Positions 1 through 8,180 of a DNA stretch of 64,000 bases are shown here, one piece after another (the stretch's first letter is position 1; every line of letters begins with the position of its first letter). Below the pieces are notes generated by a model. It saw only the letters and a program-made list of their open reading frames with translations. It was not told the DNA's origin and did not search any database. The translations under genes were made by a program, and so were the position numbers. Source of the stretch: Glycomyces salinus (GTDB lineage Bacteria; Actinomycetota; Actinomycetes; Mycobacteriales; Micromonosporaceae). Location: contig NZ_JAELXW010000012.1 of assembly GCF_016428645.1 (NCBI RefSeq), forward strand, positions 1-64,000, given 5' to 3'.

Positions 1-592
1 GTCATCGCCAACCCCGATTAGCCGACCGGGTGAGCCTGCGGGGCCGGTCGATCGGTGGGGATTCGACCTGCCCCGCGATGACCCGAAACGGTGCCTACCG
101 GTGGCCCTCGGGACGCTTGTCCCCCCCCGCGTCCCTCCTAGGTCGGCCGCACTCGCCACGGCGCGCGGACCTCGAGTCGGCCGAAGCTCCCCTGCTCGCG
201 GCGGTGGTCACCTCCGCTCGTGCGCGTCGCCGACCGGTTCGCAGGCTGACACCGGCCATCGCCGCGCTCGCCTGGGCGATGTCCGACGCGGCCCTCCGAG
301 CGGTCGCGGTCCTGGTCGCGGCGACCCCGTGTCCGCCGCTGCCGGACTGCGCGCACCCGTGGCCGAGGCGGTCCTCCAGTAGTTCATCGACCTCGCGGTG
401 GCCCTGTCCGTGCTGCTGCCCGGCCGTGTCCACATTGTCAGGCTGTCGCCGGAGGATCTGGTGGCCAAGCGGCGGTTGCACACACCGAGCACCAGGCGAT
501 GAGCCCGTTGATCGAGCGGAGCGGGGAAGAGGAGAGCGACTTCAGCCTGGTCCCTCTTCCCGTGCCCGCGGGATCGCGGTCCCGAGCTCGGG
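1..592. other. Gap without an intact gene
   Basis: No reading frame here looks like a complete protein. The only recognisable content is the P-type ATPase remnant at about 220-335, listed separately. The rest is high-GC sequence with stops or frame changes in every plausible frame. The sulfur gene cluster that follows reads leftwards and ends at 593, so this is its downstream flank. I see no clear terminator hairpin. Confidence 0.5.
220..335 (+). pseudogene. Remnant of heavy-metal P1B-type ATPase
   Basis: Two frames together read VRVADRFAG and then LTPAIAALAWAMSD followed by ALRAVAVLVAATPCP. This matches the membrane stretch of cation-translocating P1B ATPases up to the TPCP/CPC ion-binding motif. 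A one-base frame change lies near 246-250, since the first frame meets TGA. After ATPCP the sequence diverges (PPLPDCAHP) and no phosphorylation DKTG motif or ATP domain follows. Only about 40 codons survive, so it is a decayed fragment of a metal exporter. The family match is by eye, and no start or regulatory site can be assigned. Confidence 0.5.
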
Positions 593-1354
593 TCAGGCGG
601 CTGTGAGTTGCCCCGCGAGCATAGCGATGCCCATGACTGCCACGAACCACCCGAACCCGCGCCGCAGGAGGGCCGGATCGATCCGACCGGCAAGGCCGCT
701 TCCCACCAGGCTTCCTGCGATCGCCACCGCAGTCATGGCGAGCGTGAGCGGCCAGTCGATCGCAGTCGCGTGCAGGTATCCGGCCAGTCCCGCGAAGGAC
801 TTCGCGCCGATGACCAGCAGCGAGGTACCGATCGCCGCCGACATCGGCAGCCCTCCCAGCAGCACCAGCGCCGGTACGACGAGAAATCCGCCGCCGGCCC
901 CTACCAACCCGGTGACGAGTCCGACCGCCATGCCTTCGGCAAGGATCCGCGCGATCGGTCGGCGGGCTGGTGCGACCTCGGGATCGGGATCGGTCCGGCG
1001 GCGGATCATCGCGACGGCGGTCAGCACCGTCATCACTGCGAAGCCTCCGAGCAGAACCTGACCGGGGACGTACTCGGCGATCCGGCCGCCGGAGTAGGCC
1101 CCGACCATGCCCGCCGCCCCGAACAGCAGTCCGGTCCGCCACCGCACGCGTCCGGCGCGAGCGTGGACGCCTATCGCGGCCAACGATGTGGCGCCGACAA
1201 TGAACAGCGACATCGCGATCGCTGCTTTCGCCTCGACACCGGCGAGGTAGACCAGCGCGGGGACGGTGAGGATCGAGCCGCCGCCGCCGAGCAGACCCAG
1301 CAGGATGCCAATGGCGACGGCGGCCACCAGCGCGGCAACGAGTGCGGCGCTCAC
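593..1354 (-). CDS. TauE/SafE-family (TSUP) sulfur anion exporter
   Basis: A 253-residue hydrophobic protein with about eight membrane segments. It has the glycine-rich GLLGGGGSILTVPALVYL motif near the N terminus and its second-half counterpart GLVGAGGGFLVVPALVLL, the tandem-repeat signature of TSUP transporters, which move sulfite, thiosulfate or related sulfur anions across the membrane. It starts at a GTG overlapping the stop of the rhodanese-DUF2892 gene (GTGA), so the two are translationally coupled. It is the last gene of the CstR-operator operon, which suggests export of sulfite or thiosulfate made by the persulfide dioxygenase. The substrate is inferred from context only. Confidence 0.88.
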   Translation of the reverse strand: MSAALVAALVAAVAIGILLGLLGGGGSILTVPALVYLAGVEAKAAIAMSLFIVGATSLAAIGVHARAGRVRWRTGLLFGAAGMVGAYSGGRIAEYVPGQVLLGGFAVMTVLTAVAMIRRRTDPDPEVAPARRPIARILAEGMAVGLVTGLVGAGGGFLVVPALVLLGGLPMSAAIGTSLLVIGAKSFAGLAGYLHATAIDWPLTLAMTAVAIAGSLVGSGLAGRIDPALLRRGFGWFVAVMGIAMLAGQLTAA

Positions 1355-1917
1355 TCAGGGGCCTTCGACAGTCGGCGCAGTGAGTCTTCGACCGAAGGCG
1401 CGCCGGAACGATTGAACGGCAGTTTCGCCAGCAGTGCCCCCAGGAGGCAGGATCCGCTCAGACCGGCGAACGTGAGACCCGCGCCGACGATCCCGGCGAG
1501 GACCAGAATCGGAGTCCAGAGCAGGCTCGCAAGTATCGAGACCGTCACCAGTGTCCCTGCCGCCAGCCGGACCTGCCGTTCGAGGTCCCAGCGGCCATTC
1601 CCGGAGACGACCGGCCCATCGACCGCGGTCCAAGCGACCATGCCGCCCTCAAGCACCGCGGTGCCCGGCAGCCCGGCCGCGGCGAGTGTGGTCTGGCACT
1701 GGGAGGCGCGGCGGCCGCTATGGCAGACCAGGATCATGTGGCCGCCCGCGTCGGCGACGATGCGCTGCAAGTGGGCGTCGACCTGATCGAGCGGGAGGTT
1801 GATCGCTCCGGGGATGTGCGTCCCCGCGAATTCGGCGGCGGTTCGGACGTCGACGACGAGCGTGTCGGGTTCGGCAGTGATCAGTTCACGGGCCGAGACC
1901 GGATCGATGGAAGTCAT
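1351..1917 (-). CDS. Rhodanese domain fused to DUF2892 membrane domain (YgaP-like)
   Basis: 188 residues. Residues 1-100 form a rhodanese domain with active-site loop CHSGRR (Cys65) and the DVRTAAEF and HIPGAINLP motifs. Residues ~113-165 hold two membrane helices of the DUF2892 type, as in E. coli YgaP, a membrane-anchored sulfurtransferase. The ATG at 1917 is chosen because it overlaps the stop of the upstream CstB-like gene (ATGA) and the domain begins immediately. The longer upstream frame is antisense-like sequence with no homology. Likely role: taking persulfide sulfur from the dioxygenase-rhodanese partner at the membrane, next to the TauE-like exporter encoded downstream. Confidence 0.88.
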   Translation of the reverse strand: MTSIDPVSARELITAEPDTLVVDVRTAAEFAGTHIPGAINLPLDQVDAHLQRIVADAGGHMILVCHSGRRASQCQTTLAAAGLPGTAVLEGGMVAWTAVDGPVVSGNGRWDLERQVRLAAGTLVTVSILASLLWTPILVLAGIVGAGLTFAGLSGSCLLGALLAKLPFNRSGAPSVEDSLRRLSKAPE

Positions 1918-3257
1918 TTCGCTCCTTCGAGTGCGGCGGCGAGGTCGGGGATGCCGGCTCCGGTGAGCACGATCGGCCGGTAGCCCTCGCGATGCAACAG
2001 GCCCGCTGCGATGGCGGCCCGGCGGCCCGACCCGCACGCGACCAGCACCGGCCGGCTCGAGTCGAGCGCTTCGGGAACCCCCGCGGTGAACAGATCCGGC
2101 AGGAAACGCCGGGCGGCGCCCGGGACTGCTGCTTGCTCGTACTCGGATGGCATGCGCACGTCGAGCAGCTGGGCGTCCGGTTCGCGCAGCCGGCGCAGGA
2201 AGTCCTGCAGGCCCAAGACCTCGAAGGTGGCCGTGGCGGCACTGCCGAGATCGGTGACCGCGCCCACCACGTTGTCGAGGCCGATCTGGGCGAGCTGCGT
2301 GACCGCCTCGGCCAGGTCCTGGTCGGCTTCGGCGACCAGGACCAGCGGTGCGCCTCGGGGAGTGAGCCATCCGGTCCACGACCCGAGATCCTCGCCGAAC
2401 TCGATGAGCACCGAACCGGGCACGAACCCCGCCGCCATAGCCCGGCGGTCCCGGAGGTCGACGATCACGGCATCCTCGGGCAGGCCGTCCAGGTCGGACG
2501 ATCGCATCGTCGGGGGAGCGGTCGGCGGCATCGGCGGGACGCCGAGAGTGTTGGCCGGACCCATATACCGGTAGAAGGCCGGGATCGGAGCCGGTGCGGC
2601 CATGAGACGCTCGGCGAACTCGTCGGCCGTCTGCAGTGAGAGCAGCGGGTTCGACTCGCATTCTTCTCCGATGGTCGAAGTCGTGCGCAACGCGCCGGTG
2701 GTGGTGCAGAACGAACCTGCCCCGTGCGTGGGCAGCAATGCGACGTCCGACGGCAGGTCGGCGAGGCGCTGGACGGATCCGTGCTGGAGCCTGGCGAGGC
2801 TCTCGGCGCGCTCGGGACCGAGGAGGTCGGGGCGTCCTGCCGCCGCCACGAGCAGGCTTCCGCCGGAGAACACCGCCTTGGGCTCGCCGTCGATGAGCAC
2901 GAGGTAGCTCGTGTGCTCAGGGGTATGGCCAGGGGTGTGGATCGGTCGCAGCCTCAAGCCGGAGTCGGTCTTGATGTCCTCCATGTGGAACGCGGGTGTG
3001 TGGCGGTAGGCGGGAGCCGCTGCGGCCGGGACCACGAGTTCGGCGCCCGAGCGCAGAGCGGCCTGCTCACCGCCGGAGACGTAGTCGTTGTGCAAGTGGG
3101 TCTCCAGGACGAAGCGCAACTCGACGTCGCGCTGCTCCGCCTCGCGCAGGAACCGGTCGATGTCGCGCTGCGGGTCGACGAGGACACCGGTGCCGTCATG
3201 GACGAGCAGATAGCTGGTGTCCCCGAGCCCTGGGGTCGGGAAGGAGATGATCTCCAT
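1914..3257 (-). CDS. CstB-like persulfide dioxygenase-rhodanese
   Basis: 447 residues in the three-part CstB order: metallo-beta-lactamase fold (1-~240, THLHNDYVSG with His54/His56/Asp58, and His111 in TPGHTPEH), a cysteine-less pseudo-rhodanese (~265-345), and a C-terminal rhodanese with CGSGRR (Cys408). CstB enzymes oxidise low-molecular-weight persulfides to thiosulfate or sulfite. One oddity: where ETHE1-type enzymes have the metal-ligand Asp (TGD), this protein has SGGSLL (Gly133), so dioxygenase activity cannot be assumed. I recall the same substitution in other rhodanese-fused actinobacterial homologs. The start is the ATG at 3257, with GAGAGGAA upstream; a CstR-type operator lies 24 bp ahead. 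Confidence 0.85.
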   Translation of the reverse strand: MEIISFPTPGLGDTSYLLVHDGTGVLVDPQRDIDRFLREAEQRDVELRFVLETHLHNDYVSGGEQAALRSGAELVVPAAAAPAYRHTPAFHMEDIKTDSGLRLRPIHTPGHTPEHTSYLVLIDGEPKAVFSGGSLLVAAAGRPDLLGPERAESLARLQHGSVQRLADLPSDVALLPTHGAGSFCTTTGALRTTSTIGEECESNPLLSLQTADEFAERLMAAPAPIPAFYRYMGPANTLGVPPMPPTAPPTMRSSDLDGLPEDAVIVDLRDRRAMAAGFVPGSVLIEFGEDLGSWTGWLTPRGAPLVLVAEADQDLAEAVTQLAQIGLDNVVGAVTDLGSAATATFEVLGLQDFLRRLREPDAQLLDVRMPSEYEQAAVPGAARRFLPDLFTAGVPEALDSSRPVLVACGSGRRAAIAAGLLHREGYRPIVLTGAGIPDLAAALEGAK

Positions 3258-3280
3258 GGATTCCTCTCGAGTTCTCATTC

Positions 3281-3296
3281 ATACCCCGGGGGGTAT
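3281..3296 (-). promoter_or_regulatory. CstR-type operator 1 (ATACCCC-GG-GGGGTAT)
   Basis: A perfect 7-2-7 inverted repeat 24 bp upstream of the CstB-like gene. The same arms recur at 3663-3678 and 4003-4018, ahead of the other two units. A G-tract palindrome with T-A ends is the known operator form of CsoR/CstR repressors, and a CsoR/CstR-family gene is encoded in the cluster. Confidence 0.85.
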
Positions 3297-3332
3297 AATA
3301 GATTGACAAATTGGCGCTGAAAGCCAGGCGTA

Positions 3333-3647
3333 TCAGGCGGCGGTGCCGAAGGCGAGGCGGCCGCCGGCACGGCTCCAGGCGGCGGTGCCGCCTGCTACCG
3401 AAACCGCGTCGCGCCCGATGTGGCGTAGCAGGTCGGCGGCGACCATGCTGCGGTTGCCGCTGGCGCACACGACGTGGAGCCGCCCGGCGGGAAGTTCGTC
3501 GAGCGCGTTGTGAAGGCGCCCCAGCGGGAACGACAGTGCGCCGGGCACATGGCCTGCGGCGTACTCTGATGGCTCGCGGACATCGACGACGGGTTCACCG
3601 CGCCCGTGGGCGGCGCGGAAGCGGTGCAGTGGTTCTTCGATCGGCAC
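3333..3647 (-). CDS. Single-domain rhodanese sulfurtransferase
   Basis: 104 residues, one rhodanese domain with VVDVREPSEYAAGHVPGA and the catalytic loop CASGNRS (Cys61). Free rhodaneses shuttle sulfane sulfur between thiols. I place the start at GTG 3647 because AAGGGA lies 8 bases upstream and the further-upstream frame runs through the operator at 3663-3678, which should be non-coding. It is monocistronic or loosely linked to CstR upstream, and should be derepressed with the CstB-like operon. The product is cytosolic, with no signal peptide. Confidence 0.85.
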   Translation of the reverse strand: MPIEEPLHRFRAAHGRGEPVVDVREPSEYAAGHVPGALSFPLGRLHNALDELPAGRLHVVCASGNRSMVAADLLRHIGRDAVSVAGGTAAWSRAGGRLAFGTAA

Positions 3648-3662
3648 AGCTAAATCCCTTCT

Positions 3663-3678
3663 ATACCCCAGGGGGTAT
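3663..3678 (-). promoter_or_regulatory. CstR-type operator 2 (ATACCCC-AG-GGGGTAT)
   Basis: Identical 7-base arms to the other two sites, 15 bp upstream of the rhodanese GTG start. A repressor bound here would cover the likely transcription start. Confidence 0.83.
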
Positions 3679-3723
3679 CTGATCTCGAAAAATATGCGCC
3701 CGGCGTACGCCGGGCGCACCATG

Positions 3724-4026
<303 letters not shown>

Positions 4027-4115
4027 CTACTGTTGTGCGATGGGTCACTGACCGGTGGCGCTGCCGTCCCTGAACCATCCGGCGCACGGGTTCCCGCCGA
4101 TGCCTCCCGAACTCA

Positions 4116-4193
4116 TTAGATCGCGCGTCCATCGGTGAGGTCGCGGACGGCTCCAGTGGAGATGTCGACCCTCTCTGGGGATGAGAAAGACAC
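4116..4193 (-). pseudogene. 3' end remnant of an SDR gene
   Basis: Leftward translation gives VSFSSPERVDISTGAV and then RDLTDGRAI followed by TAA. The intact SDR at 4845-5531 ends VSFLASERVSFSTGAV, YDLTGGRATY, stop. The two tails align over ~25 residues without gaps. Upstream of 4193 the similarity stops. This is either the scar of a partial duplication of the neighbouring dehydrogenase or the leftover of a paralog that occupied this spot before the maltokinase-cap-like gene arrived. Confidence 0.6.
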
Positions 4194-4284
4194 CAGTCAC
4201 AGCATCCGGCAGCGCGCCCGGCGCGACTACACTCGACCCCGCCCCGTCGGACGACGGAGCCGGACCTACCTTGAGGGACAACGC

Positions 4285-4851
4285 ATGGCAACCATCCACG
4301 CCACCACCATGACCCCCACCAAGCTGGAACTGCTCACCGACTGGCTGCCGAAGCAGCCCTGGTACGCGGGCGGGGGAGCACCGGAACTGCACAAGGGCGG
4401 CGGCTTCCGCCTGGACGACCCCGAAGGCGAAGTCGGCATCGAGATCCAGGTCGTGGTCGACTCCGCCGGGCCCGAACCCGTCGCCTACCTGGCGCCTATG
4501 GGCTACCGCGGCGCGCCGATCGAAGGCGCCCCCGCCGAGGCGCTCGTCGGGACCTCCGAGCACGGGGTGCTCGGCACCCGGTGGATCTACGACGGCGCCC
4601 ACGACCCGGTGGTCACGGCGCAACTGCTCGCCCTCCTGCGCGGCGAGGCCGAACCCCAGCACCAGTCCCAGAGCGACACCCCCGACCCGACCGTCACCGT
4701 CCACGGCACCGGCGGCGGGACCGACCTCCGATACAACCGCGTCCTGCGCCCGGAGGAGGGCACGCCGACCTCGGCCCATGTCGTCGCCGGATGGACCTGG
4801 CCGGACGGGACGGCCGAGCGAGGGGTGTTCTTCTCGCTCGCCCCTCAGTAG
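4285..4851 (+). CDS. Maltokinase N-terminal cap-like domain protein
   Basis: 188 residues, soluble, no signal peptide. The pattern LLTDWLPKQPWYAGGG near residues 11-28, followed by a small beta-rich domain containing GTRWIYDGAHDPV, resembles the N-terminal cap of actinobacterial maltokinases (Pep2/Mak). The kinase-like catalytic part is absent, so it is a stand-alone cap-like protein and not an enzyme I can name. The start is ATG 4285, with TTGAGGGA 8 bases upstream. It ends 7 bases inside the convergent SDR gene. No neighbouring trehalose or glycogen genes are present to suggest a pathway. Confidence 0.75.
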   Translation: MATIHATTMTPTKLELLTDWLPKQPWYAGGGAPELHKGGGFRLDDPEGEVGIEIQVVVDSAGPEPVAYLAPMGYRGAPIEGAPAEALVGTSEHGVLGTRWIYDGAHDPVVTAQLLALLRGEAEPQHQSQSDTPDPTVTVHGTGGGTDLRYNRVLRPEEGTPTSAHVVAGWTWPDGTAERGVFFSLAPQ

Positions 4852-5531
4852 GTGGCGCGGCCACCGGTCAGGTCGTACACGGCGCCGGTGGAGAAGCTGA
4901 CCCTCTCCGAGGCCAGGAACGACACCAGCTCGGCCGCCTCCTCGGGGCGGCCGACCCGCTTCATCGGGATCAGGCTCGTGATGTGCGCCAGCACCTCCGG
5001 GGCGGTGTCGGCGTTCATCGGCGTGGCGAACACGGCCGGTGCGATCGCGTTGACCAGGACCCCGCTGGTGGCCAACTCCTTGCCCGCCGACTTGGTGAGC
5101 GCGATGACCGCGGCCTTCGACGCCGAGTAGATCGACAGGTTCGGGTTCCCGTCCTTGCCGGCGATGCTCGCGAAGTTGACCACCCGGCCCCAGCCGCGCT
5201 CGGTCATGCCGGGCACGAAGGCGCGCATGGTGTTCACCGTGCCGACCACGTTGACGTCCAGCACCTGCCGCCACTGCTCGGGCTCGGTCTCCACCAGCGG
5301 CGCGTTCGGTCCGATGACTCCGGCCGAGTTGACCAGCACGTCGACCGGCCCGACCTCCTCGGCTATGCGCTCCAACGCCGCCGCGTCGGTGACGTCGGCA
5401 TTGAGGTCGGCCCCGTCGAGGTCGAGCGTGGTCACCTTGAGGCCGTCGGCGCGCAGCCGTGCTGCGGCGGCCGCGCCGAGGCCGCTGGCGCCTCCGGTGA
5501 CGACGGCGGTCCTGGCGGTTCCGGCGGCCAT
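4845..5531 (-). CDS. SDR-family NAD(P)-dependent dehydrogenase
   Basis: 228 residues from ATG 5531. Classical short-chain dehydrogenase: TGGASGLG cofactor loop, NSAGVIG (NAG motif), catalytic Ser in FASIAG, and YSASK (Tyr and Lys). The LDLDGADLNADV segment suggests Asp-based NAD preference. Two starts are possible: ATG 5531 with AGGAG 7 bases upstream, which gives a canonical short N terminus, or GTG 5576 with GGAGGTGA, which overlaps the dehydratase end by 14 bp and adds 15 residues. It sits behind the IlvD-type dehydratase, so it probably oxidises a sugar-acid or keto-deoxy sugar intermediate. The exact substrate is not visible. Confidence 0.88.
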   Translation of the reverse strand: MAAGTARTAVVTGGASGLGAAAAARLRADGLKVTTLDLDGADLNADVTDAAALERIAEEVGPVDVLVNSAGVIGPNAPLVETEPEQWRQVLDVNVVGTVNTMRAFVPGMTERGWGRVVNFASIAGKDGNPNLSIYSASKAAVIALTKSAGKELATSGVLVNAIAPAVFATPMNADTAPEVLAHITSLIPMKRVGRPEEAAELVSFLASERVSFSTGAVYDLTGGRATY

Positions 5532-5562
5532 GGCATCGCTCCTGTTCGGATCGTTCTGAGGC

Positions 5563-7275
5563 TCAGTGGGATTCACGGCTCACCTCCGAACCGGACGAGC
5601 CGACCAGGAAGTCGAGGTCGGCGCCGCGGTCGGCCTGGTTGACGTGATCGATATAGAGCCGCTCCCAACCCCGCTTCGGCGCGGCGTAGCCGTCGAGCGT
5701 GGCCTGGTTCGGGGTGCGGGCCGCGAGCTCGTCTCGGGGAACGTCGAGTTCGATGCGGCGCGCGGCCACGTCGAGGCTGATGACGTCGCCGGTCCGCACC
5801 AGCGACAGCGGTCCTCCGGCGGCGGCCTCGGGGGAGACGTGGAGGACCACGGTGCCGTAGGCCGTGCCGCTCATGCGCCCGTCGCACACCCGCACCATGT
5901 CACGCACGCCCTGGGCCAGAAGCTTCTTCGGCAGCGGCATGTTCGAGACCTCCGGCATCCCCGGGTAGCCCTTGGGGCCGCAGCCGCGCAGCACCAGCAC
6001 CGAGTCGGCGTCCACATCCAGGTCGGGGTCATCGATGCGGGCCCGGAAGTCCTCGATGGAGTCGAAGACCACCGCCCGGCCGCGGTGCTGGAGCAGGTGC
6101 TCCGAAGCCGCGGCGGGCTTGATGACCGCGCCGTCGGGGGCGAGATTGCCGCGCAGGACGGCGATGCCGCCCTCGGCGACCAGCGGCTTCTCGCGGATGC
6201 GGATGACCTCGCGGTCCCAGATCTCGGCCTCGTCGAGGTAGTCGGTCAGCGGCCGCCCGGTCACCGTCGCCGCCTCGGAGTCGAGCAGGTCGCGGACCTC
6301 CCGCAGGACCGCGTGGAACCCTCCGGCTCGGTGCAGGTCCTCCATGAGGAAGCGCCCGGCCGGCTGGAGGTCGGCCAGCGCCGGGACGCGGGAGCCGATC
6401 CGGTCGAAGTCGTCCAGCGTCAGCTCGATCCCCAGCCGCCCGGCGATGGCCAGCAGGTGCACGACGGCGTTGGTCGAGCCGCCGATCGCCGCCAAGGCCA
6501 CGATCGCGTTCCGGAACGACCCCTCGGTCAGGAACGTCGAGGGCGTACGGCCCGAAGCGACCATCTCCACCGCCAGCCTGCCGGTGCCGTGCGCGGCCTC
6601 CAGCAGGCGGCTGTCCGGGGCCGGAGTCCCCGCCAAGCCCGGCACGACCATCCCCAGGGCCTCGGCTACCAGGGCCATCGTCGAGGCCGTGCCCATTGTG
6701 TTGCAGTGCCCCCGGCTGCGGATCATCGCCGACTCGGACTTCACGAACTGCTCCTGCGTGAGCGTCCCTGCCCGCACCTCCTCCGACAGCTTCCACACGC
6801 CGGTGCCGCAGCCGAGCAGCTCGCCGCGGAAGGTGCCGTTGAGCATCGGCCCGCCGGGGACGACCACCGCCGGCAGGTCCACCGAGGCCGCCGCCATCAG
6901 CAGCGCCGGAATGGTCTTGTCGCAGCCGCCGAGGAGTACCACGCCGTCGATCGGGTTGGCCCGCAGCATCTCCTCGGTCTCCATCGCCGCCAGGTTGCGC
7001 CACAGCATCGCGGTGGGCCGCACCTGCGTCTCGCCCAGCGACATCACCGGCAGCTCCAGAGGGATGCCGCCGGCCTCGTGCACGCCGTCGCGGACCGACC
7101 GGGCGACTTCGGACAGGTGCCGGTTGCACGGGCTGAGGTCCGAGGCGGTGTTGGCGATGGCGATCTGCGGACGCCCGTCGAAGGCGTCGCCCGGCACACC
7201 GCGCCGCATCCAGGCCCGGTGGATATAGGCGTTGCGGTCGGAACCGGCGTACCACTGGTCGCTGCGGAGGCTCAC
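5563..7275 (-). CDS. IlvD/Edd-family sugar-acid dehydratase
   Basis: 570 residues, the normal length for the sugar-acid branch. Three iron-sulfur cysteines lie in DLSPCNRHL (Cys50), LLGGCDKTIP (Cys118) and SRGHCNTMGTAST (Cys191). The C-terminal half carries GCGPKGYPGMPE and VRVCDGRMSGTAYGTVVLHV, typical of dihydroxyacid or aldonate dehydratases. Sugar-acid rather than branched-chain amino-acid function is inferred from the linked SDR, zinc dehydrogenase and divergent IclR regulator, and from the lack of ilv genes nearby; arabonate, xylonate or fuconate are candidate substrates. The start is GTG 7275, with GGGAGGAGAGG immediately upstream; further-upstream codons overlap the divergent regulator and lack homology. 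Confidence 0.9.
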   Translation of the reverse strand: MSLRSDQWYAGSDRNAYIHRAWMRRGVPGDAFDGRPQIAIANTASDLSPCNRHLSEVARSVRDGVHEAGGIPLELPVMSLGETQVRPTAMLWRNLAAMETEEMLRANPIDGVVLLGGCDKTIPALLMAAASVDLPAVVVPGGPMLNGTFRGELLGCGTGVWKLSEEVRAGTLTQEQFVKSESAMIRSRGHCNTMGTASTMALVAEALGMVVPGLAGTPAPDSRLLEAAHGTGRLAVEMVASGRTPSTFLTEGSFRNAIVALAAIGGSTNAVVHLLAIAGRLGIELTLDDFDRIGSRVPALADLQPAGRFLMEDLHRAGGFHAVLREVRDLLDSEAATVTGRPLTDYLDEAEIWDREVIRIREKPLVAEGGIAVLRGNLAPDGAVIKPAAASEHLLQHRGRAVVFDSIEDFRARIDDPDLDVDADSVLVLRGCGPKGYPGMPEVSNMPLPKKLLAQGVRDMVRVCDGRMSGTAYGTVVLHVSPEAAAGGPLSLVRTGDVISLDVAARRIELDVPRDELAARTPNQATLDGYAAPKRGWERLYIDHVNQADRGADLDFLVGSSGSEVSRESH

Positions 7276-7324
7276 GAACCTCTCCTCCCGATAATCGGAA
7301 CAATGGTCTAATCTATGGAACGTC
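7276..7324. promoter_or_regulatory. Divergent promoter region dehydratase / IclR regulator
   Basis: Only 49 bp separate the start codons of the leftward dehydratase and the rightward IclR regulator, so both promoters and the regulator's operator must overlap here. The centre is AT-richer than the surroundings (AATGGTCTAATCTATGG). I could not find a clean palindrome, so no exact operator is claimed. Confidence 0.5.
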
Positions 7325-8134
7325 ATGAAGCATACGCAGGACTCCACGGAAACGGAAGCCCCCCGGGCCGCGCCTGAGGCGCGTCTGGTCGGCTCGGACC
7401 GGGTGCTCGCCGTGCTCAAAGAGGTCGCCCGCCACCCCGACGGGATCAGGCTCGACGAGCTGACCCGCGCCATGGCCAGCCCCAAGTCCACAGTGCACCG
7501 CGCGCTGGCCTCCCTGAGCCGGGCGGACCTGGTCGATCAGGACGAGCGGGGCCGCTACCTCCTCGGCGACGAGTTCCTGCGGATCGCCTTCGCCCACCAC
7601 GAGGCGCGGCCCGACCACGTCCGCGTGCACCCGGTGCTGGAGGCCCTCGCCCGCCGCTTCGGCGAGACCGCCCACTACGCGGTGCTCGACGGCCGGGACG
7701 TCGTCTACCGGGCCAAGGCCGACCCTCCGTCCGGGGCCGCCCGCCTCACCTCGACCGTCGGCGGCCGCAACCCCGCGCACGCCACCGGCGTCGGCAAGCT
7801 CCTGCTGTCGCTGCGGCTGGACACGCTCGCGGCCGTCGAGGAGTGGATAGGCGCGGTGCCGCTGCGCCGCCGCACCCCGCGAACCCTGTGCACGGCAGCC
7901 GAGCTCCACCGCGACTTCGGGGCCACCCGCGAGCGCGGCTACGCCGTCGACGACCAGGAGAGCGAGACCGGCGTGTGCTGCATTGCGCTGCCGGTCTACA
8001 CCGACTCGCCGAGCCTGCCCTCTGGCGCGGTCTCGGTCAGCGCCCTGACCTACCGGACCCCGCTGGAGCGGCTCGCCGCCTCAGTCGAGGAGATCCGCGA
8101 ACTGCTCGGCCCCTTGGGAAAGGGCAACCGATGA
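7325..8134 (+). CDS. IclR-family transcriptional regulator
   Basis: 269 residues. The N-terminal winged helix-turn-helix (about residues 24-82) includes GIRLDELTRAMASPKSTVHR and the wing LVDQDERGRYLLGDEF. The C-terminal effector domain has ATGVGKLLL, ERGYAVDDQE and a cysteine pair (GVCCIALPV), characteristic of IclR proteins that bind small acids. It is divergent from the dehydratase and followed 46 bp later by a zinc dehydrogenase, so it probably controls both arms in response to a sugar acid. There is no strong ribosome site before ATG 7325; the transcript may be leaderless or near-leaderless. Confidence 0.9.
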   Translation: MKHTQDSTETEAPRAAPEARLVGSDRVLAVLKEVARHPDGIRLDELTRAMASPKSTVHRALASLSRADLVDQDERGRYLLGDEFLRIAFAHHEARPDHVRVHPVLEALARRFGETAHYAVLDGRDVVYRAKADPPSGAARLTSTVGGRNPAHATGVGKLLLSLRLDTLAAVEEWIGAVPLRRRTPRTLCTAAELHRDFGATRERGYAVDDQESETGVCCIALPVYTDSPSLPSGAVSVSALTYRTPLERLAASVEEIRELLGPLGKGNR

Positions 8135-8180
8135 CCGCCCGGCCCTTCGGCGCCGCCGACGCGACCGGAGGGAGCCGCCG

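Noticed and set aside
608-1786. Long rightward open frame opposite the TauE-like and rhodanese genes
   Set aside because: Its translation is rich in Arg, Ser, Gly and Asp without domains, and it is the antisense of well-conserved genes; GC-rich codon bias leaves the opposite strand open.
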